A DNA stretch of 64,000 nt. It comes from RGIG5579 sp045541915. GTDB lineage: Bacteria > Bacillota > Clostridia > Oscillospirales > SIG627. Both the position numbers and the translations under genes were made by a program. The stretch's first letter is position 1. Each line of letters opens with the position of its first letter. Below the pieces are notes generated by a model. That model was not told the DNA's origin. It saw only the letters and a list, made by a program, of their open reading frames with translations, and did not search any database. Below are positions 44,953-53,449 of this stretch, in pieces. Where the stretch lies: assembly GCA_045541915.1 (NCBI GenBank), contig JAZQJZ010000032.1, positions 124,001 through 188,000 of the forward strand. The letters run 5' to 3'.

Positions 44953-46324
44953 ATACGGATCGGTACCAATTTCCACGAACAAAATACACCGTAAACAAAA
45001 CGAAAAGAAGCAAATTGTGCAGAATCATAGCGCCCCAGGCAGAGGATAAGCCGAGGTTCAAAAGGTGGATAAAAATATAAGTTCCCACAATACGAACACC
45101 CCACATTCCTGCAATATTAAAGAAAAAAGGAACTGTGGTCTTGCCCATTCCTTGCATCATTCCTTCAATCACAATGGGAACGCCGTAAAAGGGTTCAGAA
45201 AGAGATACCATTCTTAGAACAGTGGTACCAAGCCGGATTACTTCTGCATCCTGAATGAACAATTTCACCATATCTTCTGCAAACAAAAACAAAAGGACTC
45301 CGGAGATCAGCATCAAGGAAACTTCCAGGAAAATAACAGTTTTTCCCAGAGAAAAAATCTTTTTTTTATCCTTGGCACCAAATGCATTCCCGGCAAGGGT
45401 GGCCGCCGCAGTCTGCATTCCGTAGCCGGGGATATAAAACGCAGATTCAACGGTATTGGCTACGGTATGGGCGGCGGTGGAAATTTCCCCAAGGGAATTG
45501 ACCATAGAAGCGAAAAACACATATCCCAATGAAGTGCCAAAACGCTGAAGCGCATTGGGAAGCGCCACCTTAAGACAAGGCTTTAGAATGGACCAATTGA
45601 ACTTCAAAGCATGACCCTTCGGAGAAAGTCTGGGATGACAGTAGAGCTTGATCCCCATTAAAATACCACCAAAGACAAAGGAGATGCAACTGGCCAAAGC
45701 AGCACCGTGGACACCCATTCCGGCTCCAAACAGGTTCATTTTCAAAGAGAAAAGGGTCACAGTGCGCGAGGGAAAGATCAAGAAGAAATTCAAAACAACA
45801 TTGACCGCGTTCACCCCGAGGCCCACGATCATGGGAGTTTTGGTGTCACCGGCGGCACGAAGAAGCGTGCCGAAAATTATGATCGCAGTCCGAAAAAGCA
45901 TTGGGGTATATAGGATAAAAAAGTATTGAGATGTTAAGGAGCGGATCGCAGGATCCACCTGCATCAGAATCGGAACATAGGGGCTTAAGAGGAGCGCGAT
46001 ACCAGTGAAAATCAAGCCGAAAAGCAAGGTGCAAAGAACCGCTTGGGAAGAGGCTGAGGACACCTTTTTCCCTTCCCCGGCGCCATCCGCTTGAGAAATA
46101 TAAGCCAAAAAACCAACGCCGAGAGCGGAGATGGTGCTATTGATCAACCAATTGACCGTCACCGTTGCGCCAACCGAAGCCGTGGCCGCAGTTCCCAGAG
46201 ATCCAACCATTGCTGTATCCACATACTGCACGGCGGTTTGCAAGATCTGCTCCAGCATCGTTGGCCAGGCAAGAGTGATGATCGACACAAGAAGCGCGCG
46301 ATTCAAGAATCGTTTTTCTTTCAT
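44951..46324 (-). CDS. MATE family efflux transporter (second)
   Basis: 457 residues, about 12 helices. Seen: SIITLAWPTMLEQILQTAVQYVDTAMVGSLGTAATASVG, GVGFLAYISQADGAGEGKK, and a second half with GYGMQTAAATLAGNAFGAKDKKK. Of a different subgroup from the MATE at 33332. Its start overlaps the stop of the secreted deacetylase gene as ATGA, so the pair is one operon. Confidence 0.92.
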   Translation of the reverse strand: MKEKRFLNRALLVSIITLAWPTMLEQILQTAVQYVDTAMVGSLGTAATASVGATVTVNWLINSTISALGVGFLAYISQADGAGEGKKVSSASSQAVLCTLLFGLIFTGIALLLSPYVPILMQVDPAIRSLTSQYFFILYTPMLFRTAIIIFGTLLRAAGDTKTPMIVGLGVNAVNVVLNFFLIFPSRTVTLFSLKMNLFGAGMGVHGAALASCISFVFGGILMGIKLYCHPRLSPKGHALKFNWSILKPCLKVALPNALQRFGTSLGYVFFASMVNSLGEISTAAHTVANTVESAFYIPGYGMQTAAATLAGNAFGAKDKKKIFSLGKTVIFLEVSLMLISGVLLFLFAEDMVKLFIQDAEVIRLGTTVLRMVSLSEPFYGVPIVIEGMMQGMGKTTVPFFFNIAGMWGVRIVGTYIFIHLLNLGLSSAWGAMILHNLLLFVLFTVYFVRGNWYRSV

Positions 46325-47913
46325 TTCAAATCCGTTTTTTCTTGAGAATCCGATGGATCTGTTTTTTTACACGGACGAGTTTTTTGAAATTGCCGGTGCA
46401 AAATAAATACAAAAAACAAAACCAGAGAAGCCAGGACCACAACGGACAAAGCCAAAAGGATTTGGTTTCGACGTTCTTTTTTCAACCTCTCCTGCTCCAG
46501 GCGTTCCTGTTCTCTTTTTTGCTGTTCCAGTCTTTCTTTTTCCACACGCTCTTGTTCCAGACGCTCTTGTTCCAGACGCTCCTGCTCCAGCCTTTCCTGT
46601 TCCAGGCGCTCCTGTTCCATTCGTTCTTGCTCGTCGTAACTGATTACATTTTCAAAAAGGTCATTCTTTGCCACATCTTCTCCCATACGCGAATAATAAA
46701 GGCCGAATTGACAAGGATTATACAAAGCAATCTGCGAGGCTTTTGTAATCTGATTTCCATATCCATAAAGCCAGGAGGCAAAGGCCCAGTGCTGGGACTT
46801 GTGGGCGGCAAAGCCGAATTTTTGTGATACTTCAAAGGCAGTCATACCGCCAAAGAACTCAAGTGGCGTATCGTAATCCATTGTGACGGGATTTTCTTCG
46901 TAAAGGTGAAGGTAGAGCTTTCCGATTTCCCAAGTTCCAAATCGAGATGCGGATTCCGGGTCAAAGCTCTCATCGCCTGACAAAGAAATGGCTTTGGTGA
47001 GAAGATCCGCGTAAACCAAGTGCATACCGTGACCGTATTCCCCATTCAAATCGTGACCCACGACCACCAAAGGACGAAAACGGCGAATTTGAGAAACCAC
47101 AAAACACTGCAGATCATATTCCGAAACACCGTAAAGGTTCTGATATTGGTCGTAGGTTCCTTTTAAACTATCAATACGAAAATCGGCAAAGCTGCCAAAC
47201 ACAGGATAGGCTTTCACTCCTACCGCCCAAAGGCCGTCAAGCATTTCGTGCATCCGGATGTTGTTGGCACCGGGGCCACTTCTGTGATCGGTCATATAAA
47301 CCACTTGTACCCGATAGCCAAATTGACCGGCATAAAGCGGAAGAAGACCGGCAAAATAAAGCTGCTCATCATCACCGTGGGTGGAAAACAGAACCAGGTC
47401 GGCACCGTTTTCATAAGGCGCATTCCAGTCTTGAACAAAATCCGGTGTTTTCCCTTGTGAAAAGGTAAAAATTTCACTCAAGCGTACACTGCCGCCGGAA
47501 AAATGAAGCGTAACAGAGCTGGGGATTTGCTCCCAAAGAGCATCTAGGTTGCAAAACTCATGCAAAAATCCGTTTTCCCCAAAGGTTGCACTTTCACCGG
47601 TATTATTATTGGTTAGTGTATAAGAACCAAAAGCACGGTCAAAAAGAAGGTAAACGCCGGCAATGCCTCCCTCCCGTTCCAAGGTGATAGAAGCATTTTC
47701 TTCTGAACTGTAATATGCATTTTTGTTGGAGTCGGTCAAAAATGAAAAATCACCGAAGCCTGTTCCGGAGATCTTCGTTTCCCCGGTGATATTCAAAGCC
47801 GTCTCACTTTCTTTTTTCACATCGCTTTCCTGGGCCAGGATCTCCAAAGCAAAGCAAAATGCCAAGCAAATGGACATCATACCAAGCAAAATTAAACGCA
47901 TGGTTCTTTTCAT
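46321..47913 (-). CDS. Secreted PIG-L deacetylase-like protein with coiled-coil stalk
   Basis: 530 residues. Signal peptide (MRLILLGMMSICLAFCFALEILAQ). Residues about 45-165 form a beta-rich domain of unknown type. The PIG-L/LmbE core has STHGDDEQLYFAG near 177 (AHPDDE motif with TH-G in place of AHP) and GHDLNGEYGHGMHLVY near 286 for zinc. Residues about 427-480 are near-perfect repeats of EQERL, a charged coiled coil, then a membrane helix (LLALSVVVLASLVLFFVFIL) and a basic cytoplasmic tail. This fixes the enzyme at the cell surface, probably acting on N-acetyl sugars. Upstream of a MATE gene. Confidence 0.85.
   Translation of the reverse strand: MKRTMRLILLGMMSICLAFCFALEILAQESDVKKESETALNITGETKISGTGFGDFSFLTDSNKNAYYSSEENASITLEREGGIAGVYLLFDRAFGSYTLTNNNTGESATFGENGFLHEFCNLDALWEQIPSSVTLHFSGGSVRLSEIFTFSQGKTPDFVQDWNAPYENGADLVLFSTHGDDEQLYFAGLLPLYAGQFGYRVQVVYMTDHRSGPGANNIRMHEMLDGLWAVGVKAYPVFGSFADFRIDSLKGTYDQYQNLYGVSEYDLQCFVVSQIRRFRPLVVVGHDLNGEYGHGMHLVYADLLTKAISLSGDESFDPESASRFGTWEIGKLYLHLYEENPVTMDYDTPLEFFGGMTAFEVSQKFGFAAHKSQHWAFASWLYGYGNQITKASQIALYNPCQFGLYYSRMGEDVAKNDLFENVISYDEQERMEQERLEQERLEQERLEQERLEQERVEKERLEQQKREQERLEQERLKKERRNQILLALSVVVLASLVLFFVFILHRQFQKTRPCKKTDPSDSQEKTDLK
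46491..46620 (-). repeat. 15-base tandem repeat encoding LEQER units
   Basis: On the minus strand units like CTGGAACAGGAGCGT follow one another, diverging towards the 3' end. They encode the coiled coil of the PIG-L protein. Slippage or recombination could change the copy number in steps of five residues. Confidence 0.9.
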
Positions 47914-47943
47914 ATTCTCTGTCCTTTATTTAAAAGTACTGAC

Positions 47944-47972
47944 ATTATACCAGACAACACCAAATGTGTCAA
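47944..47972 (-). promoter_or_regulatory. Promoter of the PIG-L/MATE operon
   Basis: TTGACA (47967-47972) and TATAAT (47944-47949), 17-base spacer. Confidence 0.88.
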
Positions 47973-48048
47973 AGAAAAGAAATTTCGATGATTGACATTA
48001 AGGAGATATGATCGAAAAATATTTTCATCGTTTTACCCCCTCTATCAC

Positions 48049-48077
48049 TTGACAATTTTCATTTGAAGTGATAAAAT
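48049..48077 (+). promoter_or_regulatory. Promoter of the tetR-ABC operon
   Basis: TTGACA (48049-48054) and TAAAAT (48072-48077), 17-base spacer. The boxes are flanked by CACTT and AAGTG (48046-48070), a possible operator. Confidence 0.75.
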
Positions 48078-48119
48078 AGCATTCGATATATAACACAAAA
48101 TATATTACGGAGGAGTATC

Positions 48120-48725
48120 GTGCCGCCAAAAGTTAGAGTAACAAAAGAAGCTATTATCAATGCCGCTGTGAACATTGTGCGCATAAGCGGTGCAAAGGCA
48201 ATCAACGCAAGGGCTGTAGCCGCTATTTTAAACTGCTCAACACAACCGGTTTTTTCAAATTTTGCAACCATGGAAGATCTGCGTTTTGCTGTGATCGAGC
48301 AGTCGGATGCAATTTGCCGAAAATATATGAAACGAGAGGCCGAGAGCGGCAATTTTCCTCTTTACAAGGCAAGCGGCATGGCTTACATCCGTTTTGCAAA
48401 AGAAGAACCGGAGCTTTTTAAGCTTTTGTATATGCGTGACCGATCAGAAGAAAGCGTTCCCTTAAATTCAGATCTTAATGACAGTATGGAATGGATCGTT
48501 CATCAAAACACCGGACTGGATAGCGAGGATGCTAAGTTATTTCATCTTGAGATGTGGGCGTATGTACACGGAATTGCCACGATGTTTGCCACAGGATTTC
48601 TAGATCTGGATTGGGAGCTTGTCAGTAAAATGCTCACGGATTCTTATCAAGGGCTCAAAAAGCAGTATAAACTGGAGGAAAACAATGGATGCCATCCAAA
48701 TCAAAGGTTTAACAAAAAAATATGA
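48120..48725 (+). CDS. TetR/AcrR family transcriptional regulator
   Basis: 201 residues. Seen: N-terminal helix-turn-helix (TKEAIINAAVNIVRISGAKAINARAVAAILNCS), followed by a helical ligand-binding domain of the type with RFAKEEPELFKLLYMRD and HLEMWAYVHGIATMFATG. The start is GTG with GGAGGAG close before it. It overlaps the ABC ATPase gene by about 40 bases, so it is cotranscribed and probably represses its own exporter operon. Confidence 0.88.
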   Translation: MPPKVRVTKEAIINAAVNIVRISGAKAINARAVAAILNCSTQPVFSNFATMEDLRFAVIEQSDAICRKYMKREAESGNFPLYKASGMAYIRFAKEEPELFKLLYMRDRSEESVPLNSDLNDSMEWIVHQNTGLDSEDAKLFHLEMWAYVHGIATMFATGFLDLDWELVSKMLTDSYQGLKKQYKLEENNGCHPNQRFNKKI

Positions 48726-49413
48726 CAATATTGTTGCAGTGGATAATTTGACCCTTTCCGTTGGAAAAGGCGAAATTTTATCTCTCCTAGGGATAAACGG
48801 TGCCGGGAAGACCACGACGATCAAAATGCTGTCCTGCCTTGTAAAACCTACAAGCGGAGATGCTTTTCTGAACGGAAAAAGCATCTCACGGGATGTTGCA
48901 GCGGTCAAGTCCATCATTGCGGTTTCCCCTCAGGAAACCGCAGTGGCTCCAGGCCTTTCTGTTGACGAGAATCTAAGATTGATGTGCGGTGTTCACGGAT
49001 TCACAAAAGAAAAAGAAACTAAAAAAATCGCTGAACTGACAGAACTTCTCGGGCTTTGCGATGTTGCGAATAAAAAAGCCGGCAAGCTTTCAGGCGGTTG
49101 GCAACGGCGATTAAGCATCGCAATGGCACTTATCAGTGAACCGGAAATTCTGTTTCTCGACGAACCGACTCTTGGACTGGATGTGATTGCCCGCAACGAG
49201 CTATGGAAATTGATTGCCTCTCTAAAAGGAAATGTCACGATCATTCTCACCACACACTATATGGAGGAAGCACATGCTCTTTCCGACAGAATTGCAATTA
49301 TGAAGGACGGAAAGCTCTTGATTTGCAATACGGCTGAAAAAATCAAAGAAATCGCGGGAGAGGAAAGTTTTGAGCAGGCCTTCATTCGGATTGTAAAGGG
49401 GACGACAAAATGA
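48685..49413 (+). CDS. ABC transporter ATP-binding protein (drug exporter type)
   Basis: 242 residues. Seen: Walker A GINGAGKTTTIKML, Q-loop VSPQETAV, signature LSGGWQRRLSIAMAL, Walker B ILFLDEPTLGLD and the H-loop LTTHYMEEA. It resembles the DrrA/CcmA group of ABC-2 exporters. GGAGGA stands 5 bases before the ATG, inside the tetR-type gene. Ends in ATGA overlap with the permease. Confidence 0.92.
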   Translation: MDAIQIKGLTKKYDNIVAVDNLTLSVGKGEILSLLGINGAGKTTTIKMLSCLVKPTSGDAFLNGKSISRDVAAVKSIIAVSPQETAVAPGLSVDENLRLMCGVHGFTKEKETKKIAELTELLGLCDVANKKAGKLSGGWQRRLSIAMALISEPEILFLDEPTLGLDVIARNELWKLIASLKGNVTIILTTHYMEEAHALSDRIAIMKDGKLLICNTAEKIKEIAGEESFEQAFIRIVKGTTK

Positions 49414-50141
49414 AACTTTTAGCATTTGCATCAAAAAACACAAAAGAAATCCTGCGTGATCCTCTAAACTTAGCATTCGGTCTGGGTTTTCCCCTTGCGC
49501 TGATTTTTTTACTTAGCGCAATACAGGCAAATATCCCTGTGAAACTATTTGAAATTCAGCACCTAACACCCGGCATCACGGTTTTCGGTCTGTCATTCAT
49601 AACCTTGTTTTCCGCAACTATGATAGCTAAGGATAGAAGCAGTTCCCTGCTCCAGCGTTTATACACTACGCCCCTGACTCCGGCAGACTTTATTTGCGGT
49701 TATACTTTGCCAATCATCCCCATCGGAGTAGCGCAATGTGCGGTGTGCTATATTGCGGCCATCATTCTTGATCTTGAAATAACCCTTAACATTCTATATG
49801 CTATTATTTTTATCATTCCTATTTCTTTTCTCTATATTGCTCTGGGCCTTCTTTGCGGAAGTGTGCTGAGTGATAAACAGGTCGGAGGAATCTGCGGCGC
49901 TTTGCTTACCAACCTTTCAGCGTGGTTGTCCGGCATTTGGTTTGACCTTGATCTTATAGGTGGCATTTTTCAGAAAATTTCATATTTGCTTCCGTTTGTT
50001 CACGCTGTCGAAATGGAGCGAAGTGTACTTGCTGGAGATTTTGACAACGCCCTTCCCCACCTTTGGTGGATACTTGGCTATTCCCTTGCACTTTTTATAT
50101 TGGCAATTCTTCTGTTTTTGAGACAGATGAAAAGGCAATAG
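49410..50141 (+). CDS. ABC-2 type transporter permease
   Basis: 243 residues with about six membrane helices. Seen: KNTKEILRDPLNLAFGLGFPLALIFLLSA, a typical ABC-2 start, and FSATMIAKDRSSSLLQRLYTTPLTPADFI. Together with the ATPase it makes a drug or lipid exporter; substrate unknown. No terminator of its own is clear before the tmRNA terminator on the opposite strand, which also works in this direction. Confidence 0.9.
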   Translation: MKLLAFASKNTKEILRDPLNLAFGLGFPLALIFLLSAIQANIPVKLFEIQHLTPGITVFGLSFITLFSATMIAKDRSSSLLQRLYTTPLTPADFICGYTLPIIPIGVAQCAVCYIAAIILDLEITLNILYAIIFIIPISFLYIALGLLCGSVLSDKQVGGICGALLTNLSAWLSGIWFDLDLIGGIFQKISYLLPFVHAVEMERSVLAGDFDNALPHLWWILGYSLALFILAILLFLRQMKRQ

Positions 50142-50220
50142 ACAAAAAGACTTTTTTGTCTTTTAAATATCAAATGTTTTAAAATTTACCGCAGAGTATC
50201 TTAAGAAAAAAAGAAAATGC

Positions 50221-50259
50221 AAAAAAATAAGGTTGATTCAAAACGAATCAACCTTATTT
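50221..50259 (-). terminator. Terminator of tmRNA (also for the ABC operon)
   Basis: Stem AAGGTTGATTC / GAATCAACCTT with a 5-base loop; A and T tracts on both sides serve both strands. Confidence 0.9.
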
Positions 50260-50262
50260 TTG

Positions 50263-50608
50263 TGGTGGAGCCGAGGGGAATCGAACCCCTGTCCGAAACC
50301 ATATTCACAAAACTTTCTCCGGGTGCAGTCGGTGGTTTGGGTTCCCTGTTTTGCCGCTCGCCGACAGGCTACAAAACAGGTAGCTTCATATTTACATGAC
50401 CAAGCTCAAAGCTTTGCCTGATGCACGTTCACCGCTAAAGTGACACCCAAGCCGGGTTCGCGGTCCTCCCCGGGTGGATGGCCGCCTAATTAGGCAGCGA
50501 GAGCTACTCTATTGTTAGCGTTTAATTTTAAATTTACAGTTTTGAAGAGTTCTGCGACTCTACCCGCTTATCTTGCTTCAACAGCCCCGTCGAAACCTTT
50601 ACGGCCCC
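50263..50608 (-). ncRNA. ssrA: Transfer-messenger RNA (tmRNA)
   Basis: 346 bases with encoded CCA. The tRNA-like ends pair: GGGGCCG with CGGCTCC, and the T arm is GGGGTTCGATTCCCC. The 5' part has the conserved TTTCGACGGGG. The tag frame ends in codons for NANNRVALAA, then TAA, followed by a short stem (GCCTAATTAGGC). The ALAA end is the standard degradation signal. The first tag codon is not certain. Works with SmpB to rescue stalled ribosomes. Its 5' end lies only 9 bases after the stop of the preceding gene. Confidence 0.97.
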
Positions 50609-50617
50609 ATATATTCT

Positions 50618-51043
50618 TCAGTGAGAGTGGTGATGACCGCAACAATCACAGTCGTGGTGATCATCCTCTTCCGTCTCACCATCAGAGGGAAAATCAAAGA
50701 CGTATAGAGTTTCACTGATGCGATCAAAGCCGGTGGCTTCACAAACGGTCTTATCCTCTTCGTTTTGAACAGGGTAAATGACCGATTCGATGCCAACACG
50801 TTTTAAAAATTCAATGATACTGGTAAATACATTGGCAAGCATAGAAACTGAAATTCGATTTTCCACGCTTTTCAGTGCTAAAATATAGGCCGCTTCGCCT
50901 ACAAACTTCAGCTGACAAAGACCAAGCTTTTCTGTGTCAGAGAAGATCTTAAAGCCCAAGGACCCCTCTTCCATTGAGATCCCGGCCGCTTCACAGTAGG
51001 AGCCATGCTCAATACCGGACTCAAAGGGTGCTAAATGGATCAT
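50618..51043 (-). CDS. GNAT-like protein with His/Cys-rich tail
   Basis: 141 residues; no named family. The body (GLCQLKFVGEAAYIL, NVFTSIIEFLKRVGIESVIYP, EATGFDRISETLYVFDF) has the look of a small acetyltransferase fold with its last strands, but I see no clear acetyl-CoA loop. The last 15 residues, DDHHDCDCCGHHHSH, contain six His and three Cys and could bind a metal such as Zn, Ni or Cu. Start overlaps the stop of the RluB-like gene as ATGA. It is the last gene of the long operon before tmRNA. Confidence 0.7.
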   Translation of the reverse strand: MIHLAPFESGIEHGSYCEAAGISMEEGSLGFKIFSDTEKLGLCQLKFVGEAAYILALKSVENRISVSMLANVFTSIIEFLKRVGIESVIYPVQNEEDKTVCEATGFDRISETLYVFDFPSDGETEEDDHHDCDCCGHHHSH

Positions 51044-51759
51044 TTTTCACAAAGCGCCAAAAGAGCGCTCAATTCCTTTCCGTCAAGCTCCTCCCAAGTA
51101 CCGCTTCTCAAAGAGCCCAACTGAATTTTTCCTTCGGAAATACGCTTCAGTCTTGTTACTTCAAGGCCCACCTGCTCACACATTTTACGAATCTGACGGT
51201 TACGCCCCTCCTTTAAAATAAAGCGGAGCTTGGTGGGGATCTCCGGTTCGGGACAGGAAACGCGGCAAGGCAAAATCTGATAGCCATCCAGTTCCATGGG
51301 ACCGTTTAGCTTTTTCATTTGCTCTTCCGTGGGGACAGAGCGAACCTTCACCACATAGACCTTTTCAATCCCGGACTTGGGATGCATCAGAGCATTGGCA
51401 AGAGCGCCATCGTTGGTCATCAAAAGAAGCCCCTCGGAATCCAGGTCCAATCTGCCAATGGGATACACCCGTTCGGGAATGTTTTTTACCAAGTCTGCCA
51501 CGCATTTTCTTCCCTTCTCGTCGGACATGGTAGAAACATAGCCACGGGGCTTATTCAGTTTGATATAGACCTTCTTTCCCGTAGGAACGACGGTTTTTCC
51601 CAGATAAGTAACATAGTCCTTTCCGGGACGGATTTTTTGTCCGATCTCAGCAACTCTGCCGTTGACGAAGACGTTTTTCTTTACAATTTCATCCTCTGCG
51701 CGGCGGCGGCTCATAACACCGCAATCCGCCAGATATTTTTGAATTCTGATTTCTTCCAT
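51040..51759 (-). CDS. RluB/RsuA family rRNA pseudouridine synthase
   Basis: 239 residues. Seen: S4 domain (RIQKYLADCGVMSRRRAEDEI), KLNKPRGYVSTMSD, catalytic GRLDLDSEGLLLMTNDG, EKVYVVKV and RNRQIRKMCEQVGL. Isomerises a uridine in 23S rRNA (RluB type) or 16S rRNA (RsuA type); RluB is likelier in Bacillota and next to scpA/scpB. Lies 4 bases after the carboxypeptidase stop. Confidence 0.92.
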   Translation of the reverse strand: MEEIRIQKYLADCGVMSRRRAEDEIVKKNVFVNGRVAEIGQKIRPGKDYVTYLGKTVVPTGKKVYIKLNKPRGYVSTMSDEKGRKCVADLVKNIPERVYPIGRLDLDSEGLLLMTNDGALANALMHPKSGIEKVYVVKVRSVPTEEQMKKLNGPMELDGYQILPCRVSCPEPEIPTKLRFILKEGRNRQIRKMCEQVGLEVTRLKRISEGKIQLGSLRSGTWEELDGKELSALLALCEK

Positions 51760-51763
51760 AACC

Positions 51764-52921
51764 TCAACTAAACCAAGATAAAATTCGATTCCATAAAGTT
51801 TGCCAAAAAGAGAGTTTGATCTCTCGCTGTAATGCGTCGGATTTACAGATCAAAGGAAGCCGCGCAGCTTCTTGATCATCCACACAAAATACTGCTTCCC
51901 CCAGAACATCGCCCTCATTTACGGGAGCATACACAAAAGGTGGAAGCTCAATAAAGGAAGTAACCCTTTCATCACTTCGTAAGAATAGTGTAAGGCAATC
52001 CAGGTTTTCCACGGTAACAGAATCCACCGTTCCTCCCACCACGGGAATCGAAACGCTGATTTCACCGATTCCGGCAAGGACTTGATTGGAATACTGGGAA
52101 AAGCCAAATTCAAACAAGGCTTTATGATCCTGCCAATCGTCCGGAGCACCAAGAGTAGTGCAAACAAGGGTCTTACCGCAGCGCTTGGCGGCTGTTACCA
52201 AGCAGCGTCCGGCTTTTTTGGTAAAGCCAGTTTTTCCGGCGATGCAATCTTCATAACTCCTTAAGAGCTTATTGTGATTGGACAAAAAACGGCTCTTTCC
52301 GTTGGAAGCCGGGATGCTTTTGGTCTCCGTACCTGAAATTTCTGCAAACTGGCGGTTCTGTAGTGCAACACACATCAAAACCGCAAGATCGCGAGAGGTA
52401 GAATAATGCTCCTCTGCCGGCAATCCGTGGGGATTGACAAAATGGGTATTTGTCATTCCGATTTCTTTTGCCTTTTCGTTCATCAATTCCGAGAACGCTT
52501 CAATTCCACCGGAAACGGCAAATGCAACCGCAACGGCAGCATCGTTGGCGCTTTCCAGCATCACAGCATAAAGAAGATCCAAAAGGGTCATTTTCTCGCC
52601 GGCTGTAAGATAGACCGAAGAGCCTTCCGTTCCCACTGCCTCCTTAGGAACGGTAACGGGGGTATTAATATCCGCCTTCTCCAGTGCCACAAGACAGGTC
52701 ATAATTTTGGTGGTGCTAGCCATAGGAAGCGGAACATCCGGTTTTTTGGATGACAAGACAACGCCGGTATCGGCATCCATCAAGCAATGACTATTGGCAG
52801 AAACCTGGGAAAATACCTCTTTTGCGTCTCCGCGATCGGAAGCCCTTACCAATTGGGGAACATTCATCATAAAAACAAGAGCCAAAACAAGGGAACACGC
52901 ACGAAAGAAAACTGCTTTCAT
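51764..52921 (-). CDS. D-alanyl-D-alanine carboxypeptidase (penicillin-binding protein, DacB/DacF type)
   Basis: About 385 residues. Signal peptide (VFFRACSLVLALVFMMNVPQLVRA). Seen: the S11 peptidase motifs MASTTKIMTC (SxxK), ESANDAA (SxN) and GKTGF (KTG). A C-terminal beta domain follows, ending in an amphipathic helix (LSFWQTLWNRILSWF) for membrane attachment. Trims the terminal D-Ala of peptidoglycan peptides. Its place next to gerW and scpB, as dacB/dacF in Bacillus, suggests a sporulation or housekeeping role. Confidence 0.92.
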   Translation of the reverse strand: MKAVFFRACSLVLALVFMMNVPQLVRASDRGDAKEVFSQVSANSHCLMDADTGVVLSSKKPDVPLPMASTTKIMTCLVALEKADINTPVTVPKEAVGTEGSSVYLTAGEKMTLLDLLYAVMLESANDAAVAVAFAVSGGIEAFSELMNEKAKEIGMTNTHFVNPHGLPAEEHYSTSRDLAVLMCVALQNRQFAEISGTETKSIPASNGKSRFLSNHNKLLRSYEDCIAGKTGFTKKAGRCLVTAAKRCGKTLVCTTLGAPDDWQDHKALFEFGFSQYSNQVLAGIGEISVSIPVVGGTVDSVTVENLDCLTLFLRSDERVTSFIELPPFVYAPVNEGDVLGEAVFCVDDQEAARLPLICKSDALQREIKLSFWQTLWNRILSWFS

Positions 52922-52987
52922 CCATCTGCTTCTCCTTTCATTGTTATCCAATTATATGGAAAAGCAGAGCAAAAAATGTCCTTCTCC

Positions 52988-53449
52988 TTACTCGGCAGTA
53001 TTCTCCTTGGCTGTTTCTGCTTCAGCAGGTTCCACCGCGACTTCCTTTTGATCCTTTTTAAAATAGGATTTAATTTTTTCGAAAATGGCAGGAGATTTAT
53101 CCACCAGATCAGAAATGGTATTGACAATGGCACTGTCGGAGGAGACATTGGTTCCGTTCACATTCATTAAACGGACCTCACCCTTGGATACCACAAGGAA
53201 GGTCAAGGGGGTTACAGACATTCCGGCACCGTTGCCTCCGCCAAAGTGAGGCATTTCACGGCGGGGATTGCTCTTGCTATCAAAATCAACACCGCCGGAG
53301 GTGAAGCCGCAACTGACCTTAGAAATAGGGATAATGGTCACATCGCCAGGAAGCGTGATAGGCGTGCCGACGACCGCGTCAGCATCCAAAACCTTTTTGA
53401 TATTCTCAAGAGATGCGTCGATGACTTGTTTCAACGGGATTTCGTTCAT
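52988..53449 (-). CDS. GerW/YtfJ family sporulation protein
   Basis: About 153 residues. Seen: DASLENIKKVLDADAVVGTPITLPGDVTIIPISKVSCGFTSGG, FGGGNGAGMSVTPLTFLVV, then a divergent charged tail. YtfJ/GerW is a spore protein needed for germination with L-alanine in Bacillus. The ATG lies 44 bases inside the end of the DUF2953 gene; the pair matches the ytfI-ytfJ arrangement of Bacillus. Supports a spore-forming relative or ancestor. Confidence 0.9.
   Translation of the reverse strand: MNEIPLKQVIDASLENIKKVLDADAVVGTPITLPGDVTIIPISKVSCGFTSGGVDFDSKSNPRREMPHFGGGNGAGMSVTPLTFLVVSKGEVRLMNVNGTNVSSDSAIVNTISDLVDKSPAIFEKIKSYFKKDQKEVAVEPAEAETAKENTAE

Noticed and set aside
46491..46620. The 15-base repeats as a possible CRISPR array
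   Set aside because: Units are contiguous without spacers and lie inside an open frame as a coiled coil.
48120..50141. The tetR-ABC module as a mobile element
   Set aside because: No transposase, integrase, inverted or direct repeats around it; its features are those of an ordinary exporter operon, though it could have been acquired.
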